Below are positions 1-8,088 of a stretch of 60,334 nt of DNA, one piece after another; position 1 is the first letter of the stretch; each line of letters begins with the position of its first letter. The translations under genes were made by a program, and so were the position numbers. The stretch is from Thermoleophilia bacterium (GTDB lineage Bacteria > Actinomycetota > Thermoleophilia > Miltoncostaeales > Miltoncostaeaceae). The stretch spans positions 1 through 60,334 of the forward strand of contig SHVE01000011.1 in the NCBI GenBank assembly GCA_009694365.1, written 5' to 3'. The notes beneath the pieces were generated by a model. It was not told where the DNA came from, searched no databases, and saw nothing but the letters and a program-made list of their open reading frames with translations.

Positions 1-260
1 CGCCAAAGGACCAGGGCCGTGAGCGCAACGGTCTTACCATTCTGCCGCGCGACCGACACGAGACTCCGCCGATGAATGAGGTCGCCGCTTTCGTCGTGTT
101 CTAGTTGGCCGGAGATTGCGTGAACCTGCCACGGCATCAAGGTCATGCCCAGGTGTTCGAGGGCGAGCGCCGCCACCTCGGAGCCGTAGGACTCACCCCC
201 CGTTAGTGGTGTTTCGAGCCGGGGCGTGGTGGGTCCGGCCGCTGGACCGAGGCAGTCCAC
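1..260 (-). CDS. phage terminase large subunit, N-terminal part (runs off left edge)
   Basis: This is the ATPase that powers DNA packaging into a phage head; only the N-terminal ~86 codons lie in the window. Read leftwards from a GTG at 258-260, the product contains LMPWQ about 41 residues in (codons around 126-137), then a region ending in VSVARQNGKT near positions 33-60, which matches the adenine-binding and Walker A region of Terminase_1-type large subunits. The spacing from the GTG to MPWQ is as usual for the family. The same frame stays open upstream to an ATG at 561-563, but those ~100 extra codons are Arg/Pro-rich and resemble nothing I know, so the shorter start is preferred. No holin, portal or integrase is visible because the rest lies outside. 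It sits next to a tRNA 3' fragment, consistent with a prophage end. Confidence 0.75.
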   Translation of the reverse strand, partial: MDCLGPAAGPTTPRLETPLTGGESYGSEVAALALEHLGMTLMPWQVHAISGQLEHDESGDLIHRRSLVSVARQNGKTVALTALVLW

Positions 261-680
261 ATCGCGGCAGCGGCCGATGAGCCAGCGACCATCGCCTACA
301 TCGAGGATCTGGTGACCGCAGCCGCGCCGGCCGGCTACCAGCCGCCGCCGGTTCCTGCCTCCGCGGGGCCCGCGCGTCGGGTCGTACCCGGGGAGGGGGT
401 GCGGAGTGGCATCGCGTCTGGCGGCAACGGTCTCGTGGCAGGGGGTCGGGACATCGAGTGACCAGCACGGACCACATTCAGAGGGCAACGGCTCGCCGCC
501 CGCGTGCTCGTCAAGCGCCCTCGGACTGTCTGAGCGCGCAGGACAACGGGGCCCTGGCGCCATCCTCGCCGTACCGGATGCGGGCAACGGGTAGATGGGT
601 CGACCCTCGCTCGCGTCGGTGACCCCCCGGTGACACCCCAGCCCGCACAGAAGCGTTCTAAGCGGGGGGTTACCGCCTTA
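261..680. other. no recognisable gene between terminase start and tRNA fragment
   Basis: About 420 bases. The terminase frame remains open through 563, but the translation is low-complexity Arg/Pro-rich, and other frames give only similar short products. A small terminase subunit would be expected here in an intact phage and is not recognisable. Confidence 0.4.
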
Positions 681-722
681 CTCGTAATGAAGGGGTCAGC
701 GGTTCGAATCCGCTCGTCGGCT
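681..722 (+). other. tRNA-Thr(CGT) 3' fragment, putative phage attachment site
   Basis: The stretch begins with a tRNA anticodon loop (CTCGTAA, 681-687, anticodon CGT at 683-685) and continues through a perfect T arm (stem 698-702 with 710-714 around loop TTCGAAT) to the 3' acceptor strand CGTCGGC (715-721) and discriminator T at 722. No CCA follows. The 5' half is absent: nothing upstream pairs with the acceptor strand, there is no D arm, and the 5' side of the anticodon stem does not match. A tRNA gene cut at the anticodon loop, next to phage terminase, is the typical footprint of tyrosine-integrase insertion. Host DNA would be to the right and prophage to the left. Confidence 0.65.
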
Positions 723-931
723 CTCACTTTTCCCACTCCTATGCGGTTTTCCACATCGCGAAGTAGTCAGCAATGGCCACATTGTGGCGGCTGAGAGGCG
801 GCCAGCCCAATCAAGTCGAGTGGCGGGACCCTTAGGCCGTTCGCTGCGATAGGCAGTAGGCGTGGCGCGCACTCGGTCCGGGAGAATCCGAATCATCAGG
901 TGGACCCGTCGTTGTCCCCCCAAGTAGGAGA

Positions 932-2065
932 TCACATCCGGTGCATCAGGTCCGCCGTCGGGTCGATTCCCCATCGCATCGCGACCTCGTCGAGGTCGGG
1001 TGCCATCGGCCAGGAGTCGGGTCGCTGGGGTCCCTCATGGGCGGGGGTCCCGCCCTTCAGGGACATGCAGCCGTGGTTGGCGCCGAGGTGGTTGATCTGG
1101 GCGATGTCCTCATTCGAAAGGCGGCGGGTCGTGCTCACCGCGGCGAGTTCGGCGCGCTGTTGCTCCACGGTCTTGTGGCCGGTCCCGGCTTCCTGGATGA
1201 AGGTGGGCACCACCGCGTGGACGGCGGTTTGGGAGAGGGTCCACTCCGCGGCCATTTGTAGCGGTGTGAGGCCGAGGCGATCGGCGATGGGCTGCACCTC
1301 GGCGAGGCGGCGGCGGCCGTCGGCCACCCAGCCCGCCGGGCGGTAGGCACGGTGATCACCCGGGGTGAGGGCGTCCTCGTCGGGCAGGTCGCCGTGGAAG
1401 ATGCCGCCGTAGTCGAGCACGCGGGCGAGCACCTTCACGCCGTACCGGTCGAGTGCCGGGAGCGCCATACCGCCCGGCCAGAACTCGAACGGGTTGAGAA
1501 TGATCATGGCCCAGTCGATTTCGTCGCCAAATAGCTCGACACACCCGATGAGGTCGAGTGTGAATCCGTTGGCAGGCCCCGGGGCGATGCCGATCGATGT
1601 TGCGAGGCCTTCGGCGCGTAGATCGGCCATCGCACGCCACACCACCTCCGACGTGTAGCCGGTGCGGTCCGGGTTGTGGAGCATGACGAGATCCACGTGA
1701 TCGGTACCGAGGCGCGCGAGGCTGGCCTCCAGCGCGCCGAACAGGTAGGTGCGGTAGGCGTGCTCGCCACGCAGGTCGGGGTTGGTGAACCGCGGGTAGC
1801 CGCTTGAGCCCTGGCGTACACCCGTGACGAAGTCGTGGCCGATGGCGCTGGCGATGCAGAACGAATCCCGGGGGAGTCCCGCAGTCGCCCGCCCGACGAT
1901 GCGGTCGGCCTCGCCCTCGCCGTAAACGTCGGCGGTGACGATCGTGGTGATGTCCGGGCCCGGGCGCAGAAGTGCCTCGAGGCGGGCGTCATCGAGGGGG
2001 ACCCCGAAGTGCATGACGCGACCGCCACTCCATGCCCCGATTGCGGTGTGCCCGATCTCGGCCAT
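932..2065 (-). CDS. aldo/keto reductase family protein
   Basis: 377 residues with the (beta/alpha)8 aldo/keto reductase signature: TADVYGEGEAD near residue 45, VDLVMLHNPD near residue 125, and a C-terminal segment rich in AEWTLSQ-type helices. Members reduce carbonyls with NADPH. The catalytic tetrad looks incomplete. The Tyr (in VYG) and His (in MLHN) are present, but the position of the usual Asp five residues before Tyr is Val, and the strand that normally ends in a catalytic Lys reads FCIASAIG without a Lys. It may therefore be a non-reductase relative, or act on an unusual substrate. The gene lies 51 bases downstream of the S4 gene on the same strand, so the two may be cotranscribed. Substrate unknown. 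Confidence 0.75.
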   Translation of the reverse strand: MAEIGHTAIGAWSGGRVMHFGVPLDDARLEALLRPGPDITTIVTADVYGEGEADRIVGRATAGLPRDSFCIASAIGHDFVTGVRQGSSGYPRFTNPDLRGEHAYRTYLFGALEASLARLGTDHVDLVMLHNPDRTGYTSEVVWRAMADLRAEGLATSIGIAPGPANGFTLDLIGCVELFGDEIDWAMIILNPFEFWPGGMALPALDRYGVKVLARVLDYGGIFHGDLPDEDALTPGDHRAYRPAGWVADGRRRLAEVQPIADRLGLTPLQMAAEWTLSQTAVHAVVPTFIQEAGTGHKTVEQQRAELAAVSTTRRLSNEDIAQINHLGANHGCMSLKGGTPAHEGPQRPDSWPMAPDLDEVAMRWGIDPTADLMHRM

Positions 2066-2116
2066 GAGGTGATTGTCGCACCGACCGCCCCGCGTGGGAT
2101 GGGCCGACCGTCCCGA

Positions 2117-2347
2117 TCAGGTCTGCGCGACAACCCGGAGTGTTTCCCCGGCCACCTCAACCACGTCGCCGGGGTGGAGCTGACGGCCGCGTCGGCTGTC
2201 GGCTTCGCCGTTTACGATCGCGCCGCCCACGAGAAGTACCTTGACGTCGTGGCCCCCCTCTGCGAGCCCAGCCAGTTTGAACAACTGCCCGAGTCGGATC
2301 ATGTCGCCAGTGATGGGGATGTCGCGCACGGGGTCACGATACGGCAC
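2117..2347 (-). CDS. S4-domain RNA-binding protein (YaaA/YbcJ type)
   Basis: A 76-residue protein that is nearly all one S4 RNA-binding fold: IRLGQLFKLAGL is followed by a glycine turn, VKVLLVGGAIVNGE, then RRGRQLHPGDVV. This order is that of the small stand-alone S4 proteins (COG2501) thought to bind structured RNA. The GTG at 2345-2347 gives the full open frame; a second GTG at 2327-2329 would shorten it by six residues and fits family alignments equally well. It is divergent from the ctaG-like gene that starts at 2370. Biological role unknown. Confidence 0.8.
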   Translation of the reverse strand: MPYRDPVRDIPITGDMIRLGQLFKLAGLAEGGHDVKVLLVGGAIVNGEADSRRGRQLHPGDVVEVAGETLRVVAQT

Positions 2348-2369
2348 CAGGGCGCTACCGTCAGAGGCC

Positions 2370-3416
2370 GTGGCTGCCTACTCCCCACTCCCCGCACGCC
2401 GACCCGCCGTTGCACGCTGGATCCTCGTTGCCCTTGTCGGTGCCACGATCGTCGCGTTGTCAGTGGTAGTGGCGGGCGCGACCGGTGGCACGTTCGATGT
2501 GTGGGGCGGCTATGAAGCCGCTCTTGATCGTGTGCGTAACGGGGCGTGGTGGTCGCTCTGGGTCGTCCCCGGGGGCATCGTGGCGCTCATCGCCGCACTG
2601 GCCGTCGGAGTGCGCACCTCGCCCGCGTGGCGTCGCTCCACCGACGACACGACCCGACGCGGGGCCTATCTCTGGTCGGGGGTTGCGGTGCTCCTTGTGT
2701 TCTCGTGCACCCCCATTGCCGTTATCGCCCAAGGGGGCCTGCTCACCGCCCACATGGTGCAGCACGTGATGATCGGGGCACTCGCTCCCCTTCTCATCCT
2801 CCTTACGGTTCCCCGTGCACCACGTGGCACCCGTGACCGCCGCCCGATTCTCCGTGTGGTCCTTCACCCGGCCGTATCGCTCACGGTGTGGCTCGCCTCC
2901 ACCATTGCGTGGTTGCTGCCCGATCTCCACCACGAGGTGCTCTCCCGCCCCGCGGTCTGGGTGGTGCAACAGGTTGCCGTCTTCGTGGCGGGCATCATCC
3001 TGTGGGCTCCCATCACCGACCGCATTGTGGACCCACCCCCGTGGTTCCGCACGGGAGCGAAATGCGCGTACATGATCGGGGTGTGGTTCGCCGGAGTCGT
3101 GATCGCCAACGTCTACTGGTTTTCCGGCACGCCCTTTTACGAATCGCATGCGGAGGGTGCTGCCCAGTTCGGCCTCTCCCCCCTTCAGGATCAGGCCAAC
3201 GCCGGAACCGTCATGATCCTCGCCCACTGCGCCATCACATTCGCCGCGATTGGCGTGCTCTTCTTCCGTCACGCATCCGAGCGCGGCCTCGAACAGCGGT
3301 TGGTGGAGGCGGGAATCCCCGAGGACGACGTGTACCGGGCGACCGCCGACGGACAGTTGCGCGACCTCGCCGCCCGCGCGGGTGTGGCGGAGCACACCCG
3401 GACGGGCCTCGACTGA
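2370..3416 (+). CDS. ctaG: cytochrome c oxidase assembly factor, CtaG (caa3) family
   Basis: 348 residues, polytopic membrane protein with about seven hydrophobic segments beginning near residue 15. It has the family pattern with histidines in a membrane helix (GLLTAHMVQHVMIGALAPL region), a PDLHHEV motif, and a late ALA/FYESH region followed by ILAHCAITFAAIGVLFF. CtaG proteins of the caa3 type help deliver copper to, or assemble, the oxidase. The GTG at 2370 is chosen because upstream codons overlap the divergent S4 gene and are not family-like. Its stop overlaps the next gene's ATG by one base. No oxidase subunit genes are in the window, so the link to respiration rests on family membership. 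Confidence 0.8.
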   Translation: MAAYSPLPARRPAVARWILVALVGATIVALSVVVAGATGGTFDVWGGYEAALDRVRNGAWWSLWVVPGGIVALIAALAVGVRTSPAWRRSTDDTTRRGAYLWSGVAVLLVFSCTPIAVIAQGGLLTAHMVQHVMIGALAPLLILLTVPRAPRGTRDRRPILRVVLHPAVSLTVWLASTIAWLLPDLHHEVLSRPAVWVVQQVAVFVAGIILWAPITDRIVDPPPWFRTGAKCAYMIGVWFAGVVIANVYWFSGTPFYESHAEGAAQFGLSPLQDQANAGTVMILAHCAITFAAIGVLFFRHASERGLEQRLVEAGIPEDDVYRATADGQLRDLAARAGVAEHTRTGLD

Positions 3417-4558
3417 TGCGGGTCCTTGCGGTGCTCGGGATCGTTCTCTGGGGCCTTGCGGGGACTGCCGTCGCGAGCACGGAACCCCTTTTGCGTCCGG
3501 CCGACGGCGAAGCCTTCTTCGGTGACGTGGTCGCCGCGGCGCCGCGGGATGCGACGAGGGCCACCGTCAGCAGTCGTGGAGTGGTCCGACAGGTGAGGAT
3601 TTTCGGGGGGTTTCTTCGCACCACCGTCTCGGGGGCGCCGGGGCCACGCGGAGTCACGGTCGTTTTCCGCGGACCGGACGGCTACCCGATCGTCACGCGA
3701 CGGACCTCAGGTGCCTACCTCCTACCGGCCTCCGGGGCGGTGGCGGTCCCGGGATCACGACGGTCGGTGGCGCTTGAGCGGTCCCTCGCACGCATCGCGT
3801 CACGGCACACGGGCGTTACCGGGATTTGGGTCCAGCGTCTGTGGGACGGACGCACGGCCGGGGTGAACGCGGACGCAGAGTTCCCCGCCGGCAGCCTCGT
3901 GAAACTCCCGCTCGTTGTGGGGTCGGTGATGCGCATGGGTCGTCACCCCTGGCGGCATCCGGCGTGGCGCGACGTCGTCGCCGTGCTCACCCGCAGCGAT
4001 AACAGCGCTGCGAACAACCTGATGAAGCGCTTCGGTTCCGGGTGCGGGACGGCCGCCGATGCCACCGCGGCCGACGGGCTCCGTCGCCTTGGGGCCCGCC
4101 AGAGCACGTTCACCGACTGTTACCTGACCGAGGACGAGCTCCAGCCCCGCCTCCCGGACGGAGGCCGCACGAGTACACCGGCGTGGTCCAACCGTCACAC
4201 CACCGCGCGGGACATGGGCCGGATGCTCTTCGCACTCCACGCCGCCGCCGTTCCAACCCGCGCGGGAACTCGGCAGACCGGCATCGATTCGCTGCGGGCG
4301 CGATTGATCATCGATCAACTCCTCCAGGCGGTCCAAGTGGGGCAGAACGCGAACCTGTTTGTGGATGGACTTCCCGCGGAGACCCCGCTCGCCGGGAAGA
4401 ACGGGTGGAGGAAGAACGAGCAGCACAGTGCAACGCTTGCTTACGTGCGACGCGGACCACTCATCCTGGTTGTCCTCACGCAACACACGACCGGGGCCAA
4501 CGTGGCCGATGCCCGGGCTATCGGCCGCGAGGTCGCCCAAGCCGCGAACGGGGCATGA
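3416..4558 (+). CDS. class A beta-lactamase-like serine hydrolase, exported
   Basis: 380 residues with an N-terminal hydrophobic signal (residues 1-21, ending VAS). After an ~100-residue region without known domain comes a class A beta-lactamase/PBP-like fold: SxxK as S160-L-V-K163, SDN at 194-196 and a KNG triad at 328-330 standing in for KTG. All three active-site motifs are present, so a serine acyl-enzyme mechanism is likely. Whether it destroys beta-lactams or acts on cell wall peptides cannot be told. The start ATG overlaps the ctaG stop, implying translational coupling, and a Mur ligase-like gene follows, which favours a cell-wall context. Confidence 0.75.
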   Translation: MRVLAVLGIVLWGLAGTAVASTEPLLRPADGEAFFGDVVAAAPRDATRATVSSRGVVRQVRIFGGFLRTTVSGAPGPRGVTVVFRGPDGYPIVTRRTSGAYLLPASGAVAVPGSRRSVALERSLARIASRHTGVTGIWVQRLWDGRTAGVNADAEFPAGSLVKLPLVVGSVMRMGRHPWRHPAWRDVVAVLTRSDNSAANNLMKRFGSGCGTAADATAADGLRRLGARQSTFTDCYLTEDELQPRLPDGGRTSTPAWSNRHTTARDMGRMLFALHAAAVPTRAGTRQTGIDSLRARLIIDQLLQAVQVGQNANLFVDGLPAETPLAGKNGWRKNEQHSATLAYVRRGPLILVVLTQHTTGANVADARAIGREVAQAANGA

Positions 4559-4734
4559 TCTGAAACCCCTTGCACATGGAGAGACGTTGACTGACCATGT
4601 GACGTCCGGCCGGAGACTCGGGCTGTGGGCATGGGGTCGGTGATGCACGCGCAGCGATCATCTCCCCCACTGCGTGATGTCGTGGTCGATGAACCCGGTG
4701 TCGTGGTTCCGGTCCGGTTGGGCGACGGGTCATC

Positions 4735-6006
4735 GTGAGGTACGACGACCCTCTCCGTCTGGAGGGAGCATCGGTACGAATCCTCGCCCGTGGCCCGGAC
4801 GCCCGAGCGGTGGCGATGCTGGTCACCGCTGCGGAGGGCGCCCAGGTCCTCACCCACGCCGACCCTCGTCACCCGGACATTCTGGTGGTGGACGAGTGGA
4901 CCCCGGAGCATCACCCAACTGTGGTCGCGGCCCGATCCGCGGGAACCCGCGTAACCGTGCTCGCAGAGATGATCCTCGACCGTGCGCTCGGTCCCGTGGT
5001 CGGTGTTACGGGGACCGCCGGAAAAACGTCCACCTGTCACGCGCTCGCCGCGATCCTCAGCACGTGCGGCCGGGGTGCGGCGATGAGTCGGACCGCCCCA
5101 TCGTCCAACGCGTGGCTCGATCACTCGATGGCGGAGGCGGACCTCGGCCCCGACCGCGTTCTGGTCGCCGAGATCACCTCCACCCACCTGTGCCACATGG
5201 ACATCCCCCGGGGTCCGGACGTTGCGGTCATCACCACCATCCGCCCGGATCACGCCGATCTGCACCCCGGTTTCTCCGCCTACGTCGCGGCCAAGCGGCG
5301 CCTTCTCGACGCACAGACGGAGTCCGACGCTGTGGTCCTACCGTCGGACGATCCCGAGACAGTTCGACACCTGCGGGGCGTTCGTGCCCGGGTGTGGCAC
5401 TTCGGGGCCACCGACAGCGGCGACGACGGCGCATTCGTCGGGCCGGGCGGCGTGGTGCTCCGGTCCGGCGACCACACCGCGGTGTGCACCCCTCCCACGG
5501 GATTGGCACCGTTCGTGCGGTCCACGCTGGCCGCCGCCACCGCGGCCCTCGCACTCGGCGTCCCGCTGGATGAGGTGGCCGCCGCCGTTCCCGCCCTCCT
5601 CCCCTCACCCCACCGATTGGCCCCGGTGGGGACATTCCGGGGTGCCCGAATCGTCGATGACACCATGGCCGCAACCCCGATGAAGTGCCGTGCCGGGGTG
5701 GACGCCTACGCGGATCAGCGACCGGTCGTGGTCCTCGGAGGCGACCTCGCACCGGGCCACGACTTGCGCGAACTTGCCGCCGCACTCATCCACGTGAGTG
5801 AAACCGCTGCCGATGTTGTTGCGTTCGGCCCCGCAGCGGACACCGTCACCGCGCGTATCGGGGTTCGGGCCGCCGCACTTACCGTCTCCGGCGCCGTGGG
5901 AATCGCCGCGACCCTTGCCGGTCCGGGCGGCCTTGTGCTGGTGAGCCCGATGTTCCCGATGACACCGGACGAACGCGACCGGATCGCGGCCCTCGCCGAC
6001 CGTTAG
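4735..6006 (+). CDS. Mur ligase family protein, MurD-like
   Basis: 423 residues, starting at GTG 4735; a stop lies in frame about 40 bases upstream and no better start exists. It has the Mur ligase layout: a short N-terminal Rossmann-like domain (residues ~1-90), an ATP-binding loop GVTGTAGKTST (~92-102), a central domain with ITTIRPDHADLH and an AYVAAKRRLL helix, and a C-terminal domain with VVVLGGD. This is most like MurD (UDP-MurNAc-L-Ala:D-Glu ligase), but the N-terminal domain lacks the usual MurD substrate loop. The gene stands alone rather than in a dcw cluster, so it is probably a paralogue. It converges with the downstream gene, sharing 4 bases of 3' end. Confidence 0.7.
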   Translation: MRYDDPLRLEGASVRILARGPDARAVAMLVTAAEGAQVLTHADPRHPDILVVDEWTPEHHPTVVAARSAGTRVTVLAEMILDRALGPVVGVTGTAGKTSTCHALAAILSTCGRGAAMSRTAPSSNAWLDHSMAEADLGPDRVLVAEITSTHLCHMDIPRGPDVAVITTIRPDHADLHPGFSAYVAAKRRLLDAQTESDAVVLPSDDPETVRHLRGVRARVWHFGATDSGDDGAFVGPGGVVLRSGDHTAVCTPPTGLAPFVRSTLAAATAALALGVPLDEVAAAVPALLPSPHRLAPVGTFRGARIVDDTMAATPMKCRAGVDAYADQRPVVVLGGDLAPGHDLRELAAALIHVSETAADVVAFGPAADTVTARIGVRAAALTVSGAVGIAATLAGPGGLVLVSPMFPMTPDERDRIAALADR

Positions 6007-6575
6007 ATCGGTGCCAAGCGGGTACGCCCCGACTGGCGGAGACGGCGCAGCTGATCGCCCTCCTCACGGTACTGCCCCACCCAGGCCAACGGCGGCGAGT
6101 ACGAGTGCACCGACACGGCAGGCTCGCCGGACTCATGTTGCACGCGATGGATGTACCCGAACGGTCCCTCTTGTGTATCCCCGGGTTCCATGAGGTGATC
6201 GGTGGCGGGATGGGTCAGGTGCAGGTGGTGTTCGCGAATCACACCGTCGGCCGTACAGATGCCTACTTCCGAGATGTCGTGGTCGTGGAACCCCGTTTCC
6301 TGCCCGGGCATCCACGACAGCACCCAGATGTCCACATAGTCGTTCTCGTACACCAAGCGGTAGTCGCGGTACTCCTCGCACACGGTCACGTAGTCCCGCC
6401 ACACGCCGGACTCGACGATGCGACGACTGACCGCTGCCAGCTCGGGCGCGTGTAACTGGTGGTCGATCCCCGCGAGAAATGCGGCCCCCGGTGGGAGGTC
6501 CGGGAACGGCACCCGCGGTTCGGGTATGGGCCACGCGGGGCGGGTCCGGGCGACAGTGGTCACGACGTGCTCCAT
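6003..6575 (-). CDS. cysteine dioxygenase-like cupin protein
   Basis: 190 residues from the ATG at 6573-6575; the frame is open to 6641 but the extra residues are not family-like. It has the cysteine dioxygenase cupin: YENDYVDIWVLSW, then TGFHDHDIS supplying the HxH iron ligands, then a REHHL strand, and a late HRVQHESGEPAVSVHSYSPPL region supplying the third His and the conserved HxYSPPL end. Enzymes of this family oxidise cysteine or related thiols such as 3-mercaptopropionate. The exact thiol substrate is not determined. No sulfur gene neighbours were seen. Confidence 0.75.
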   Translation of the reverse strand: MEHVVTTVARTRPAWPIPEPRVPFPDLPPGAAFLAGIDHQLHAPELAAVSRRIVESGVWRDYVTVCEEYRDYRLVYENDYVDIWVLSWMPGQETGFHDHDISEVGICTADGVIREHHLHLTHPATDHLMEPGDTQEGPFGYIHRVQHESGEPAVSVHSYSPPLAWVGQYREEGDQLRRLRQSGRTRLAPI

Positions 6576-6669
6576 GGTCAGTGGCGTGGGCGGAACATTA
6601 CGCCCCCGGATGGCGGCACTACCGGCACGTGGTGGGGACACACACCGCAGCGTTCACCGGTACCGTCCG

Positions 6670-7116
6670 GTGGTGCCTCGCGACCTCGTTCTCAACGCTC
6701 TCGTGCCGTTCTCCACTCGGTATGCGGACGATGGCCTTCTCCACGTACGGGGGTGGCAGGGATCCGCGGGCGCCGTCATCCTCGTGGCGGAAATGGACTG
6801 GGCACTGCTCGTGGGTGACCGAACGGATGCCTACTTTGGCCCCGGCCTCTTCCAATACCCCGAGTACGCGTTCGCCGCTGCGCGATCCGCCGCTCACCGG
6901 GTGGGCCTGTATGAGCCCGGCATTCTCACGCGCATGCCGGATCCGCCCGGGGAGCGCTACGACCGCGTCGTCGATCCCGACGATCCCCAGGGATGGCAGC
7001 TGCTCACCATCGAGCAGGTAACCCAACTTGTCGGGGCACCCGTCCACCAGCCGCCACCCGGGTCGTACGTCCCGCGGGTGGTGGCCGAGTGGATTCGCAC
7101 CGGTTCCGCTCCGTAA
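6670..7116 (+). CDS. hypothetical protein
   Basis: 148 residues if started at GTG 6670 (another GTG follows directly at 6673; an ATG at 6610 would overlap the divergent cupin gene). No signal peptide or membrane segment. The N-terminal half reads like a compact alpha/beta domain with GAVILVAEMDWALLVGDRTDAY, followed by a Pro-rich C-terminal part. I do not recognise the family. Amino-acid composition is like the neighbouring genes, so it is probably real. Confidence 0.5.
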   Translation: MVPRDLVLNALVPFSTRYADDGLLHVRGWQGSAGAVILVAEMDWALLVGDRTDAYFGPGLFQYPEYAFAAARSAAHRVGLYEPGILTRMPDPPGERYDRVVDPDDPQGWQLLTIEQVTQLVGAPVHQPPPGSYVPRVVAEWIRTGSAP

Positions 7117-7138
7117 TCACCGGTAAGCCCGCCTCGGA

Positions 7139-7774
7139 CTAACTGCGGGGGGTCCGGCCGGTTGCACGAATCGCCCGCACCGCCGCCGCGCCCGCCACCT
7201 CAATCTCCACGGCCGCTCTCAGGATTTCGTCCCGATCGCCTGCGGGCACGGTCACCAGGCCGTCGTCGTCCACGTGTACCCAGTCACCGTGTTGGATGGT
7301 GATTCCACCGAAGGCCACCGGCCCGCCCACCTCGATTACCTGCAGGAGATCACCGCTTCCTCGCGGCGTGCCACCGAGTGACCAGACCCCCATCGCGTAT
7401 TCGCTCACTTCGGAAGCGTCGCGGATGCGACCCCACGCGATCACGCCCGCCGCGCCGAGTTCCTCAAGGGCCGCGAGTTTCCGACCGCCAGCGACCGCCT
7501 CCCCCGGTGCATCAGGCCCCGCGATGACAAGTACCGCACCCGCCGGAATGTCGGCCAGCGCCCGCGCCGCTGCATCGATGAGGTCGGGGGAAGGCATGTC
7601 ATCCCGACGCGGGGCCATCCGGATGGTTGCCGCGATTCCCGCCGTGGCCGTTCCGGGGTGCGTGGGGATGAGCCCGGTAATGTGGGCGCGGTGGGAGTAC
7701 CGGCGGGCCATCGCATCGCAGATCGACGCGCTCGTCACCGTTGCGGTGAGCGCGAGAGCCACATCGAGATCCAT
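7139..7774 (-). CDS. RraA family protein (demethylmenaquinone methyltransferase-like)
   Basis: 211 residues of the RraA fold: an N-terminal SASICDAMAR segment, a middle PAGAVLVIAG strand, a GAAGVIAWGRIRDASEV segment equivalent to the GG...DG.vRD motif, and a late GGITIQHGDWVHVDDDGLVTVP stretch typical of the family. Members include 4-hydroxy-4-methyl-2-oxoglutarate/oxaloacetate aldolases and regulators of RNase E. The usual Asp before R-I-R-D is Gly-Arg here, so activity is uncertain. Divergent from the YciI gene, with 35 bases between them. Confidence 0.75.
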   Translation of the reverse strand: MDLDVALALTATVTSASICDAMARRYSHRAHITGLIPTHPGTATAGIAATIRMAPRRDDMPSPDLIDAAARALADIPAGAVLVIAGPDAPGEAVAGGRKLAALEELGAAGVIAWGRIRDASEVSEYAMGVWSLGGTPRGSGDLLQVIEVGGPVAFGGITIQHGDWVHVDDDGLVTVPAGDRDEILRAAVEIEVAGAAAVRAIRATGRTPRS

Positions 7775-7809
7775 GTCCCCTCCCCGGGATCGTGTGCGAC
7801 GATTGGCCT

Positions 7810-8088
7810 ATGACCAACACGCACATTCTTCTCATGTACGACTACACCGACGACATCATCGAGCGCCGCGGACCCTATCGCGAGGCACACCTGAGTGGGC
7901 TTCAGGCGCTCAAGGACTCCGGGCGGGTGGTGATGGCCGGGGCCCTCGGCGACCCGGTGAGCGGAGCCGCCATCGTGTTTGCGGCCTGCGATCCGGCCGA
8001 GGTGGGGGAATACGTGCTGCACGACCCGTACTACCGGGCCGGGCTCGTCACATCGTGGCGCGCGCTACCGTGGACGGTCGTGATCTAG
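7810..8088 (+). CDS. YciI-like protein
   Basis: 92 residues, beginning at ATG 7810. It shows the ferredoxin-like YciI fold: ILLMYDYTDDIIERRGPYREAHL at the start, a central RVVMAGALGDP turn, and a terminal HDPYYRAGLVTSWRALPW motif with the conserved D-P-Y. Family members are small dimeric proteins of mostly unknown function; a few act as hydrolases or dehydrochlorinases. It overlaps the convergent gene at its 3' end by 4 bases. Confidence 0.8.
   Translation: MTNTHILLMYDYTDDIIERRGPYREAHLSGLQALKDSGRVVMAGALGDPVSGAAIVFAACDPAEVGEYVLHDPYYRAGLVTSWRALPWTVVI

Noticed and set aside
261-563. Terminase extended 101 codons upstream to ATG 561-563
   Set aside because: The extension is low-complexity and Arg/Pro-rich, and the GTG at 260 gives the usual distance to the MPWQ motif.
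335-754. Minus-strand open frame containing RADERIRTADPFITS
   Set aside because: This peptide comes from translating the tRNA-Thr fragment backwards; it is a common false gene.
2888-3415. Long frame leading into the beta-lactamase-like gene from inside ctaG
   Set aside because: It lies out of frame within the ctaG coding sequence; the signal peptide starts at ATG 3416.
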